Part shown: in pieces, positions 34,973 to 42,723 of the stretch
How positions within the stretch are numbered: position 1 is the first letter of the stretch
How the letters are laid out: the number at the start of each line of letters is the position of its first letter
NCBI RefSeq assembly: GCF_010667615.1
Contig: NZ_VYSG01000001.1
Coordinates: forward strand, 921,649-985,648
Length of the DNA: 64,000 bases
Origin: Bifidobacterium choloepi
GTDB lineage: Bacteria; Actinomycetota; Actinomycetes; Actinomycetales; Bifidobacteriaceae
Direction: 5' to 3'
Program-made: the position numbers and the translations under genes
Notes under the pieces: model-generated
The model's database searches: none
Told to the model about the DNA's origin: nothing
The model's input: only the letters and a program-made list of their open reading frames with translations

Positions 34973-35575
34973 ATGGCACGTATCCAATTCACCGACTGGA
35001 CGATTCCGGTTGCGCAGGTCGGCAGCCGGCCCGGGCAGACGAAGGAGATCGACCAGGAGTTTCCGGCGCCGGAAGGCATCGGCGACACGATCGTCGGCGT
35101 CAAGCCGGGCGCGCCGGTGCACGTCGCCGGACAGTTCGACTCGATCGTCGACGGCCTCATCTTCACCGGCACGCTGACGGCGCCGGTCGACGCCGTCTGC
35201 GCCCGCTGCGACGTCGACCTGTCGCGCGACTTCGCCGAGCAGGTCACGGCGTTCTTCCCCTACGAGAACAAGGGCGAGGACCTCGCCGCCGGCAAGGACG
35301 ACGAGGAGACCGAGATCATCGCCGGCGAGGAGGAGAGCGGCGACCTGTATCCGCTGCTCGACAACGGATCGTTCGCCGACATCGAGCCGCTGATCCGCGA
35401 CACGTTCGTCACGGCGCTGCCGCTGCAGATGCTGTGCCGCCCCGACTGCAAGGGCCTGTGCCCGCAGTGCGGCGCCGATCTCAACGAGGAACCCGCCCAC
35501 GTCCACGACGTCGTCGACCCGCGCTTCGACGCCCTCGCTGCGCTGAAGGCCCAGCTGGAGCAGCAGGAGAAGTGA
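34973..35575 (+). CDS. YceD/DUF177 family protein
   Basis: Protein of 200 residues linked to ribosome or rRNA metabolism by its constant position before rpmF; the precise activity is not established. Conserved cysteines occur in VCARCDVDLSR (about 80) and in CRPDCKGLCPQCGADLN (about 163), a likely zinc site. An acidic region (about 105-125) lies between. AAAGGAAG is seven bases before the ATG. The 194-bp gap upstream holds a GGCTCCCG/CGGGAGCC hairpin and two GAATCGT motifs but no gene. rpmF follows 124 bases on. Confidence 0.9.
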   Translation: MARIQFTDWTIPVAQVGSRPGQTKEIDQEFPAPEGIGDTIVGVKPGAPVHVAGQFDSIVDGLIFTGTLTAPVDAVCARCDVDLSRDFAEQVTAFFPYENKGEDLAAGKDDEETEIIAGEEESGDLYPLLDNGSFADIEPLIRDTFVTALPLQMLCRPDCKGLCPQCGADLNEEPAHVHDVVDPRFDALAALKAQLEQQEK

Positions 35576-35699
35576 TCTTTCTTCCGACTTGCGGCTGAAA
35601 CAGAAGGAAAGTCAGGCCGCGCCGGTTTGTACAAGGGGTGCGTTAGACTTGCCGATTGCTTAAGCTCATATTTGTTCGAACGAAACAGAGGAAACGAAA

Positions 35700-35894
35700 A
35701 TGGCACTGCCTAAGTACAAGACCTCGCGCGCGAATACGCATTCTCGCCGCTCCAACTGGAAGGCCCAGGCCGTCCCGACCATCGAGTGCAAGAACTGCGG
35801 CGCCCCGACGATGGCGCACGTCGCCTGCCCGTCCTGCGGCGCCTACCGCGGCCGCACCTACAGCGAGGCCGTCCGCGCGTCCTACTCCAAGTGA
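35700..35894 (+). CDS. rpmF: 50S ribosomal protein L32
   Basis: Small zinc-ribbon ribosomal protein, 64 residues, complete. [20 protein letters not shown] at the N-terminus and the two pairs CKNCGAP and CPSCGAYRG are diagnostic; all four Cys are present, so this is the zinc-binding type. AGAGGAAA precedes the ATG. A TAGACT box at 35644-35649 may give it its own promoter. A strong terminator follows. Confidence 0.97.
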   Translation: MALPKYKTSRANTHSRRSNWKAQAVPTIECKNCGAPTMAHVACPSCGAYRGRTYSEAVRASYSK

Positions 35895-35918
35895 GCGGAC
35901 CGCTAGCGTAGCTTGAGA

Positions 35919-35957
35919 AACCCCACCGTCGACGGGCGGTGGGGTTTCGCATTTTTT
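35919..35957 (+). terminator. Terminator after rpmF
   Basis: AAACCCCACCG and CGGTGGGGTTT form an 11-bp stem, followed by CGCATTTTTT. Confidence 0.9.
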
Positions 35958-36058
35958 CGAACGATTCTCCCGCCATTCTCCGTTCCCCGGACTTCCTTCC
36001 CGGATGTCATCCAATGCGGCGCGAAATCACGGGCCGGAGTGATTGGCATGAATCGTAC

Positions 36059-36064
36059 TAGAAT
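36059..36064 (+). promoter_or_regulatory. Probable -10 box of rnc
   Basis: TAGAAT, about 100 bases before the chosen rnc start and 26 bases before an alternative in-frame ATG at 36091. Confidence 0.45.
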
Positions 36065-36165
36065 GGACGATTGGTACAAATTAGAAGGGGATGTCCACGA
36101 CCGCGGGACGACGGACGGCAGGCGACAGGCCGGCCGATCGTGCCAATCTAGACGAAGAAGAACCG

Positions 36166-36975
36166 ATGACAAAGCACAATCACACCGGCAAAGACGACCG
36201 GATCAAGGCGGCCGCCACCGAACTCACCGGCGGCGAGGCCGACCATCTCGACAGCGCGGGGCACGACGTCGCGGCGGCGACCGAGCTGTTCGAGGCCCTC
36301 GGCACGACGATCGAGCCCGACCTGCTCGTCGAGGCGCTGACACACCGTTCCTTCTCCCACGAACATCCCGGCGTCAAGAACTATGAACGGCTCGAGTTCC
36401 TCGGCGACGCCGTGCTCGAGCTCGTCTCGACCGAGACGCTGTTCAAGACGCATCCCGACATGACGGAAGGCCAGCTCGCGAAGATGCGCGCGAAGGCCGT
36501 CTCGGAAGAATCGCTGTCGAAAATCGCCCGCGAGAAGCTGCATGTCGGCCCGTACATCCTGCTCGGCCACGGCGAGTCCGACCAGGGCGGCGCCGACAAG
36601 AGCTCGATCCTGTGCGACATCGTCGAGGCGCTGATCGGCGCGACGTTCGTCGAGTACGGCATCGACGGCGCCCGCGCGGTCGTCCACCGGCTCGTCGACG
36701 ACACGCTCGTCGAAGTCGCGACCGAGGGTCCGGCGCTCGACTGGAAGACGTCGCTGACCGTCAAGGCGCACGACATGGGCCTCGGCGAGCCGCACTACCG
36801 CATGTCGGTGTCCGGCCCCGAATATGCGCAGGAGTTCATGGCGCAGGCGCTGCTGGGCGATTCGTCCGAAATCTTCGGCATCGGCACCGGATCGTCGAAG
36901 CGCAAGGCCCAGCTGGCCGCCGCCGAGCAGGCGTGGAAGGTCCTCGACGAACGCGAGGCCGAGCGGAGGCACTGA
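36166..36975 (+). CDS. rnc: Ribonuclease III
   Basis: Cuts double-stranded RNA in rRNA precursors and regulated mRNAs. It has 269 residues. The catalytic signature NYERLEFLGDAVLEL (about 72-86) and the second acidic cluster SSILCDIVEALIGATFVEYG (about 147) are intact. A C-terminal double-stranded RNA-binding domain (about 190-262) ends with SSKRKAQLAAAEQAWKVL. The start is uncertain: ATG at 36166 (GAAGAAG upstream) gives the conserved protein, while ATG at 36091 (AGAAGG two bases upstream) would add 25 charged residues. It follows rpmF as in other actinobacteria. Confidence 0.95.
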   Translation: MTKHNHTGKDDRIKAAATELTGGEADHLDSAGHDVAAATELFEALGTTIEPDLLVEALTHRSFSHEHPGVKNYERLEFLGDAVLELVSTETLFKTHPDMTEGQLAKMRAKAVSEESLSKIAREKLHVGPYILLGHGESDQGGADKSSILCDIVEALIGATFVEYGIDGARAVVHRLVDDTLVEVATEGPALDWKTSLTVKAHDMGLGEPHYRMSVSGPEYAQEFMAQALLGDSSEIFGIGTGSSKRKAQLAAAEQAWKVLDEREAERRH

Positions 36976-36990
36976 CTGTCGGCTGTCTCG

Positions 36991-37089
36991 CGGAGGCCTC
37001 CGGCCTCCACTCGCCAGCCGGCGATCGCCACGCGATCGCGTCGACCCTCAGGCCGCTTCGCGGCCAGCCCCCTTCCAGGGGGCTTTTTT
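36991..37089. repeat. Half palindromic cassette with terminator after rnc
   Basis: GGAGGCCTCCGGCCTCC, a GCGATCGCCACGCGATCGC hairpin, GTCGACCCTCA, GGCCGCTTCGCGGCC, then AGCCCCCTTCCAGGGGGCT followed by TTTTTT. The end hairpin works as an intrinsic terminator. Confidence 0.85.
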
Positions 37090-37190
37090 CCATTTTCGGT
37101 CTTCTCCTCTGCCCTCAGGCTCCGGCGGCATCGTTTCAGAAACGGCGCCAGCATGTGGTCATGGGCGTTTTCTCCCCGTCGCTCTTCCGT

Positions 37191-37226
37191 TAGGATGGGG
37201 CTTCACTTGGGGCGCCGCGGCGCCCC
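37191..37226 (+). promoter_or_regulatory. ilvB -10 box and leader palindrome
   Basis: TAGGAT (37191-37196) is followed by a perfect 18-bp palindrome GGGGCGCCGCGGCGCCCC (37209-37226) in the short leader of ilvB. No leader peptide rich in branched-chain residues is visible. Confidence 0.5.
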
Positions 37227-37271
37227 GTTCATCGGAAGCAATCGACGGGACTACTCGGGGAGGAGAGCACA

Positions 37272-39227
37272 GTGGCACCCACACCTTTGCAGGCATTCAG
37301 CGGGGTCGCGAAAGTCGGCCCGAAGACCGGCGCGAACGGCACTGCCGACGCCGCCAACGGCAACGCGGCCGGCGAGACGATGACCGGAGCCAAGGCGCTG
37401 ATCCGCTCGCTGGAGTGCCTCGGCGTCAAGGACGTCTTCGGCATTCCCGGAGGCGCCATCCTGCCCGTCTACGACGCCATCGACGACGAGACGAAGTTCC
37501 GCTTCATCCTGTGCCGCCACGAGCAGGCGGCCGGTCACGCGGCGGAAGGCTACGCCGTCGCGACCGGCGAGGTCGGCGTGTGCATCGTCACCTCCGGCCC
37601 CGGCGCGACGAACATCATCACCGCCATCGCCGACGCCAACATGGATTCCATCCCGATGGTCGTCATCACCGGCCAGGTCGGCGTCAACTCGATCGGCACC
37701 GACGCGTTCCAGGAAGCCGACATCGTCGGCGCGACCTACCCGGTCTCCAAGCATTCCTACCTCGTGACGAACGCCGACGACATCCCGCGCGTGCTCACCG
37801 AGGCGTATCACATCGCCAACACCGGTCGCCCCGGTCCCGTCGTCGTCGACCTGACGAAGACGGCGCAGACCGGCACGACGACGTTCACGTGGCCGCAGGA
37901 GATGATCCTGCCCGGCTACCATCCGACGACGAAGGCGCACGGTCGCGTCCTCGACGAGGCCGCCCGGCTGTTCCAGCGCAGCTTCCGGCCGGTGCTGTAC
38001 GTCGGCGGCGGCGCCGTGCGCTCGGACGCCGGCGCCGAGGTCAAGGCGCTCGCCGACCTCACCGGCGCGCCGGTCGTCACGACGCTGCCGGCCCGCGGCA
38101 TCATCCCGGACAGCGACCCGAAGAACCTCGGCATGCTCGGCATGCACGGCACGATCGCCGCGACCGGCGCCGTGCAGAAGTCGGACCTGCTCGTCGCGAT
38201 CGGCGCCCGCTTCGACGACCGCGTCACCGGCAACCTGGAAACGTTCGCGCCGAACGCGCGCGTCATCCACATCGACATCGACCCGGCCGAGATCGGCAAG
38301 AATCGCGTTCCCGACATCCCGATCGTCGGCGACGCCAAGACCGTGCTCGATGACCTGATGCCGAAGATCGAGCGGCAGCATGCCGAGTTCGGCAAGCCGA
38401 ACCTCGAGACGTGGTGGAAGATCGTCGGCGAGCTGCGCGACGACTATCCGGTCGCCTACGCCGAACCGACCGACGGGTCGCTGGCGCCGCAGTGGGTCGT
38501 CGAGCAGCTGAGCAAGCTCAACCCGGCGGACACGATCTGGGTCTCCGGCGTCGGACAGCACCAGATGTGGGCGAGCCAGCTCATCGACTTCGAGCAGCCG
38601 CACGACTGGATTTCCAGCGGCGGCCTGGGCACGATGGGCTTCGGCCTGCCGGCCGCGATCGGCGCCAGCATCGCGTCGGAACGATTCTTCCACAGCGAGA
38701 AGCCCGTGTGGCTCGTTGACGGGGACGGATCGTTCCAGATGACCTCGGAAGAACTGGCCACGGCGTTCCAGGAAGGCACGCCGATCAAGATCGCGCTGCT
38801 CAACAACTCCGTCTACGGCATGGTCCGCCAGTGGCAGACGCTGTTCTACGGCCAGCACTACTCGGCGACGAACCTCGACGACGGCGAGCCGCAAGGCGTG
38901 CCGATGGCCGGCGTGCCCGATTTCGTCAAGCTCGCCGAGGCCTACGGATGCGTGGGACTGCGGGCGTTCACGCAGGAAGAGGCGATCGAGGCGATCAACA
39001 GGGCGAACGAGATCAACGACCGGCCAGTGCTCGTCGAGTTCCGTGTCTGGAAGGACGCGCTCGTCATGCCAATGGTCGCCGCCGGCGCCTCGAACGACGA
39101 CGTCTCCTACATGCCGGGCGTGCATCCGCTGCACCGGGCGGCCGGCGCAGCCGGCACCGACGGCGCGGCCGACACCGGCAACGCGGCCGACACCGCCGGC
39201 GACACGACCGCCGACGAACGGCGCTGA
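37272..39227 (+). CDS. ilvB: Acetolactate synthase, large subunit
   Basis: Thiamine-diphosphate enzyme that condenses two pyruvates to acetolactate (valine/leucine), or pyruvate with 2-oxobutyrate (isoleucine). It has 651 residues; the last ~30 are an Ala/Asp/Thr-rich tail. The catalytic Glu lies in CRHEQAAGHAAEGYA (about 80), the FAD-binding middle domain is present, and the thiamine-diphosphate motif starts at DGDGSFQMTSEEL (about 483). The start is GTG at 37272 with GGAGGAG upstream. ilvN follows after 33 bases, so the two form an operon. Confidence 0.96.
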   Translation: MAPTPLQAFSGVAKVGPKTGANGTADAANGNAAGETMTGAKALIRSLECLGVKDVFGIPGGAILPVYDAIDDETKFRFILCRHEQAAGHAAEGYAVATGEVGVCIVTSGPGATNIITAIADANMDSIPMVVITGQVGVNSIGTDAFQEADIVGATYPVSKHSYLVTNADDIPRVLTEAYHIANTGRPGPVVVDLTKTAQTGTTTFTWPQEMILPGYHPTTKAHGRVLDEAARLFQRSFRPVLYVGGGAVRSDAGAEVKALADLTGAPVVTTLPARGIIPDSDPKNLGMLGMHGTIAATGAVQKSDLLVAIGARFDDRVTGNLETFAPNARVIHIDIDPAEIGKNRVPDIPIVGDAKTVLDDLMPKIERQHAEFGKPNLETWWKIVGELRDDYPVAYAEPTDGSLAPQWVVEQLSKLNPADTIWVSGVGQHQMWASQLIDFEQPHDWISSGGLGTMGFGLPAAIGASIASERFFHSEKPVWLVDGDGSFQMTSEELATAFQEGTPIKIALLNNSVYGMVRQWQTLFYGQHYSATNLDDGEPQGVPMAGVPDFVKLAEAYGCVGLRAFTQEEAIEAINRANEINDRPVLVEFRVWKDALVMPMVAAGASNDDVSYMPGVHPLHRAAGAAGTDGAADTGNAADTAGDTTADERR

Positions 39228-39260
39228 CGAATGGACGATTCAGGAAAGGACCGCAGGATC

Positions 39261-39818
39261 ATGGCACAGCACTATCCCGCCTCGCAGCCGGGTTCGCGCC
39301 GGCACACGCTGTCGGTGCTCGTCGAGAACCGGCCGGGCGTCCTCGCCCGCATCGCCGGCCTGTTCGCGCGCCGCGCGTTCAACATCAACTCGCTGTCGGT
39401 CTCCCCGACCGAACGGCCCGACATCTCCCGCCTCACGGTGACGGCCGACGTCGAGGAAGTCCCGCTCGAGCAGATCATCAAGCAGCTCAACAAGCTGCTG
39501 CATGTCCTGAAGATCGTCGACCTCGACTCCGAGACGACCGTCGAGCGCGAGCTCGTGCTGATCAAGGTCGCCGCCGACGAGTCGAACCGCTCCGACGTGC
39601 TGGAAATCGTGCGGCTCTTCCGCGTCAACGTCGTCGACGTCCATCCCGAGTCGCTGACGATCGAGGCCACCGGCGCCAACGGCAAGCTCGACGCGCTGCT
39701 CGGCCTGCTGGGGCACTACGGCATCATCGAGCTCGTCCGCTCCGGCACCGTCGCGATGACCCGCGGCCCGAAGGCCCTGAGCGAAAAGGTCATCGGCAGC
39801 GAGATCAAGGGTCGGTAG
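39261..39818 (+). CDS. ilvN: Acetolactate synthase, small regulatory subunit
   Basis: Regulatory partner of IlvB that confers feedback control by branched-chain amino acids. It has 185 residues. The ACT domain (about 15-90) begins HTLSVLVENRPGVLARIAGLFARR, the usual valine-binding fold; the C-terminal domain (about 90-180) contains TGANGKLDALLGLL. The ATG at 39261 is chosen over an in-frame ATG at 39231 because it matches family starts and has GGACCGCAGGA-type purines upstream. A palindromic cassette begins six bases after the stop codon. Confidence 0.95.
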   Translation: MAQHYPASQPGSRRHTLSVLVENRPGVLARIAGLFARRAFNINSLSVSPTERPDISRLTVTADVEEVPLEQIIKQLNKLLHVLKIVDLDSETTVERELVLIKVAADESNRSDVLEIVRLFRVNVVDVHPESLTIEATGANGKLDALLGLLGHYGIIELVRSGTVAMTRGPKALSEKVIGSEIKGR

Positions 39819-39823
39819 CGAGG

Positions 39824-40033
39824 AGCTCCCTGGAAGGGAGCTGGCCGCGAAGCGGCCTGAGGATCGACCGTGCGACGTCGCGAAGCGACGAGCGCGCGCT
39901 GGAACGCAAGGGAGCCTCGTAGGACACCGGTTCTACGAGGCTCCCTTGCGTTCCAGCGCGTCCGCGCGCCTTCGGCGCGACGGCCGGTCGACCCTCAGTC
40001 TCGCTTCGCTCGACAGCTCCCTTCCAGGGAGCT
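39824..40033. repeat. Full palindromic cassette between ilvN and cysS
   Basis: 210 bp, ends AGCTCCCTGGAAGGGAGCT / AGCTCCCTTCCAGGGAGCT, arms GGCCGCGAAGCGGCC and TGAGGATCGACC, inner GACGTCGCGAAGCGACG, and a perfect central hairpin based on GGGAGCCTCGTAG/CTACGAGGCTCCC. The central hairpin sequence differs from that of the copies at 15139 and 32466. Confidence 0.92.
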
Positions 40034-40052
40034 CCTCTTGTCCGGAGAGTCG

Positions 40053-40082
40053 TTGCCGCTTGTCGAAAATATTGAATACGCT
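40053..40082 (+). promoter_or_regulatory. cysS promoter, leaderless layout
   Basis: TTGCCG (40053-40058), 18 bases, TACGCT (40077-40082), then seven bases to the ATG at 40090. Confidence 0.65.
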
Positions 40083-40089
40083 GACGGGT

Positions 40090-41697
40090 ATGAACAACGC
40101 ACCGCAGCAAGACCTCATCGAGGCCGCCGTCGAGCCGGGGCTGGCCAACGCCGCCGCCGGCCTGAGGGTCTATGACACCGCTTCCCATGACATCTCGGCG
40201 TTCACGCCGATCAATCCGGGCGAAGTGGGCATCTATGTCTGTGGCGCGACGGTCCAGAGCTCGCCGCACATCGGCCACATCCGCGCGGCCGTCGCCTTCG
40301 ACATCATCCGTCGCTGGTTCATGAAGCTCGGCTACCGGGTCACGTTCATCCGCAACGTCACCGACATCGACGACAAGATTCTCGACAAGGCCGCCGCGAA
40401 CGGCCAGCAGTGGTGGAATCGTGCCTATGTGTACGAACGCGAGTTCACCGAGGCCTACAACGAGCTCGGCGTGCTGCCGCCGACCTACGAGCCGCGCGCG
40501 ACCGGGCACATGATGGACATGATCGCCCTGATCCAGCGGATCATCGACAACGGCCACGCGTACGTCGTGCGCGACGAGCACGGCGAGCCGACCGGCAACG
40601 TCTACTTCGACGTCGCCAGCTGGCAGGACTACGGCGAGCTGACTCACCAGAAGGAAAATTCGAACGATTCTTCCGTCCCTGTCGGCGCCGGCGAGCCGGA
40701 CGAGGCCGCGAAGATCGCCGACCTGATGGGCCCGTCGGTCGACGCGACCGGCAGCGACAAGTACAATCCGGTCGATCCGGCCGACCTGTCCGACGACAAG
40801 CGCGACGTGCGCGACTTCGCGCTGTGGAAGGCGCCGAAGGACACCGATCCGCAGTCGGCCCGCTGGCCGTCGCCGTTCGGCGTCGGCCGCCCGGGCTGGC
40901 ACATCGAATGCTCGGCGATGTCGCACCGCTATCTCGAGGGCAAGTTCGACATCCACGGCGGCGGACTCGACCTGCGATTCCCGCACCACGAGAACGAAAT
41001 GGCGCAGACGAAGGCCGCCGGCTACGAATCGGCCGCCCGCTGGATGCATTCGGCGTGGGTGACGGCCAAGGGCGAGAAGATGAGCAAGTCGCTCGGCAAC
41101 GGCCTGTCCGTGCCGGCCGTCCTCGCCGAGCATCCGGCATGGGTGGTGCGCTACGCGCTCGGCGGCGTGCAGTACCGCTCGATGCTCGAATGGTCCGACC
41201 AGACGCTCGCCGAGGCGAACGCCGCCTACGAGCGCGTGACGAACTTCATCAACCGCGCCGGCGACCTCGTCGGCCAGCCGGCGCGCGAGGAAGTCGCGGC
41301 CGTCGCCGCCGACGACCTGCCGGCCGACTTCGTCGACGCGATGAACGACGACTTCAACGTCTCCGGCGCCCTCGCCGCGATCTTCTCCGCCATCCGCCGC
41401 GGCAACACCGCGCTGGACGCGGCCGAGCCGGCCGACGACGTGCGTTCGACGCTGCTCGCGGTGCGCGCGATGCTGGACACGCTCGGACTCGACCCGCTCG
41501 CGGAGCCGTGGGCGGCGGACGAATCGTCCGAAGCCAACGACGTGCTCGACAGGCTGATTGCCGCGCAGCTCGAGGCCCGCCAGCAGGCGCGCAAGGCGAA
41601 GGACTTCGCGAAGGCCGACGCCATCCGCGACGAACTGACCGCCGCCGGCATCGTGATCGAGGACACTCCCCAGGGCCCCACCTGGTCGCTGTCCTGA
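40090..41697 (+). CDS. cysS: Cysteinyl-tRNA synthetase
   Basis: Class I synthetase charging tRNA-Cys, 535 residues. [18 protein letters not shown] contains the zinc-ligand Cys and the HIGH-like motif (about 50-65). WHIECSAM and [10 protein letters not shown] give the remaining zinc ligands, and EKMSKSLGN is the KMSKS loop (about 335). An insert of about 45 residues (about 193-238) rich in Ser, Asp and Pro follows YGELTHQK; its DNA carries a GAACGATTC motif. The start lies seven bases after a TACGCT box, so the mRNA is probably leaderless. Confidence 0.96.
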   Translation: MNNAPQQDLIEAAVEPGLANAAAGLRVYDTASHDISAFTPINPGEVGIYVCGATVQSSPHIGHIRAAVAFDIIRRWFMKLGYRVTFIRNVTDIDDKILDKAAANGQQWWNRAYVYEREFTEAYNELGVLPPTYEPRATGHMMDMIALIQRIIDNGHAYVVRDEHGEPTGNVYFDVASWQDYGELTHQKENSNDSSVPVGAGEPDEAAKIADLMGPSVDATGSDKYNPVDPADLSDDKRDVRDFALWKAPKDTDPQSARWPSPFGVGRPGWHIECSAMSHRYLEGKFDIHGGGLDLRFPHHENEMAQTKAAGYESAARWMHSAWVTAKGEKMSKSLGNGLSVPAVLAEHPAWVVRYALGGVQYRSMLEWSDQTLAEANAAYERVTNFINRAGDLVGQPAREEVAAVAADDLPADFVDAMNDDFNVSGALAAIFSAIRRGNTALDAAEPADDVRSTLLAVRAMLDTLGLDPLAEPWAADESSEANDVLDRLIAAQLEARQQARKAKDFAKADAIRDELTAAGIVIEDTPQGPTWSLS

Positions 41698-41704
41698 CGG
41701 TGCA

Positions 41705-41834
41705 GACCCCCTCTTCAGAGGGGGTCGAAACTCCGCAGGAGTTTCGGTGGGAGTCCGCGGGCGGCACGCCCGCGTCCGGGACTCCCACCGCTTCGCGGCG
41801 TTGCCGCTCAGCGACTCCCTCTCAAGAGGGAGTT
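41705..41834. repeat. Palindromic cassette, second subtype, after cysS
   Basis: GACCCCCTCTTCAGAGGGGGTC head hairpin, an AAACTCCGCAGGAGTTT hairpin, a long GTGGGAGTCC / GGACTCCCAC stem enclosing GGGCGGCACGCCC, then an AGCGGCAACGCCGCGAAGCGG-like arm and ACTCCCTCTCAAGAGGGAGT. The head hairpin matches the 48-bp repeat inside dapE. Confidence 0.85.
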
Positions 41835-41933
41835 GACGCGGAGATTTACCAACTCTACCCACCGTGCCCTTTCGCCGGTCGATTGATTGGCCTAGGCTCC
41901 AAATGGAACCTGTCCACCTACCATCGGGGGATT

Positions 41934-42662
41934 ATGACGAAACCGGAAGTGCTTGTCCTTCAGCACGTACCGTGGGAACGCCCCGGCCGCATTCTCGACT
42001 GTCTCGAGGAATGCGAGATGCCGACGCAGATCCTGGACATTGCCGGCAGCAAGAAGCCCGACCTGCCCGACTTCGACGAGGTCGCCGGCCTCGTCGTCAT
42101 GGGCGGTCCGATGTCGGCCGACGATGTCGACCACTACCCCGGTCTCAAGGCCGAATCCAAGCTGATCCGCGCGGCCGTCGCCGTCGGCAAGCCGGTGCTC
42201 GGCGTCTGCCTCGGCCACCAGCTCGTCGCCACGGCGCTTGGCGCCAAGCTCAAGAAGAACGCCGTGACCGAAATCGGCGTCGGGCCCGTCAAGCGCGTCG
42301 GCAAGCACGATTTCCTCGACATCTGGGGCAAGCAGGCGCCGGTGCTCAACTGGCACTCCGACTGCGTGACGCTGCCCGAGCACGCCGAGCTGCTCGCCCG
42401 ATCCGCCGACACGAAGGTGCAGGCGTTCCGCTTCGGCTCCGCGCTCGGCCTGCAATTCCATCTCGAGGTCACGCCGCAGCTGCTCGAGGAGTGGCTCGAC
42501 GAACCGTCGATGGTCAAGCAGCTCAAGGCCGCCGGCGGCACGAAGAGCGGCCTGCGCGACGCCTTCGCCGCTTCCTACGCCGACATCTCGGCGCTCGCCG
42601 AATCGACGTTCTCCGGCTTTGCCGCCCGCTGCAACACGTACGCCAAGGCGCTGCAGGGCTGA
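41934..42662 (+). CDS. Class I glutamine amidotransferase (GMP synthase-like)
   Basis: Cytosolic protein of 242 residues with the class I glutaminase fold. The nucleophile elbow GVCLGHQLVATALG (Cys about 90), VMGGPMSADD (oxyanion region) and FHLEVTPQLLEEW (His-Glu about 170) form a complete triad. There is no synthetase domain, so it is a free-standing amidotransferase such as a gamma-glutamyl or purine-related hydrolase; the acceptor is unknown. The ATG at 41934 follows CGGGGGATT. A TAGGCT box is at about 41893. A lone GTTCGTGACATC arm of the hairpin family lies just after the stop codon. Confidence 0.85.
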   Translation: MTKPEVLVLQHVPWERPGRILDCLEECEMPTQILDIAGSKKPDLPDFDEVAGLVVMGGPMSADDVDHYPGLKAESKLIRAAVAVGKPVLGVCLGHQLVATALGAKLKKNAVTEIGVGPVKRVGKHDFLDIWGKQAPVLNWHSDCVTLPEHAELLARSADTKVQAFRFGSALGLQFHLEVTPQLLEEWLDEPSMVKQLKAAGGTKSGLRDAFAASYADISALAESTFSGFAARCNTYAKALQG

Positions 42663-42710
42663 TCTCCGGGTTCGTGACATCGGGCGGACTCGCCTTTCCC
42701 GCGCTCCAAC

Positions 42711-42716
42711 TACAGT
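42711..42716 (+). promoter_or_regulatory. -10 box of the ABC-F gene, leaderless layout
   Basis: TACAGT ends seven bases before the ATG at 42724. Confidence 0.55.
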
Positions 42717-42723
42717 GAAGACC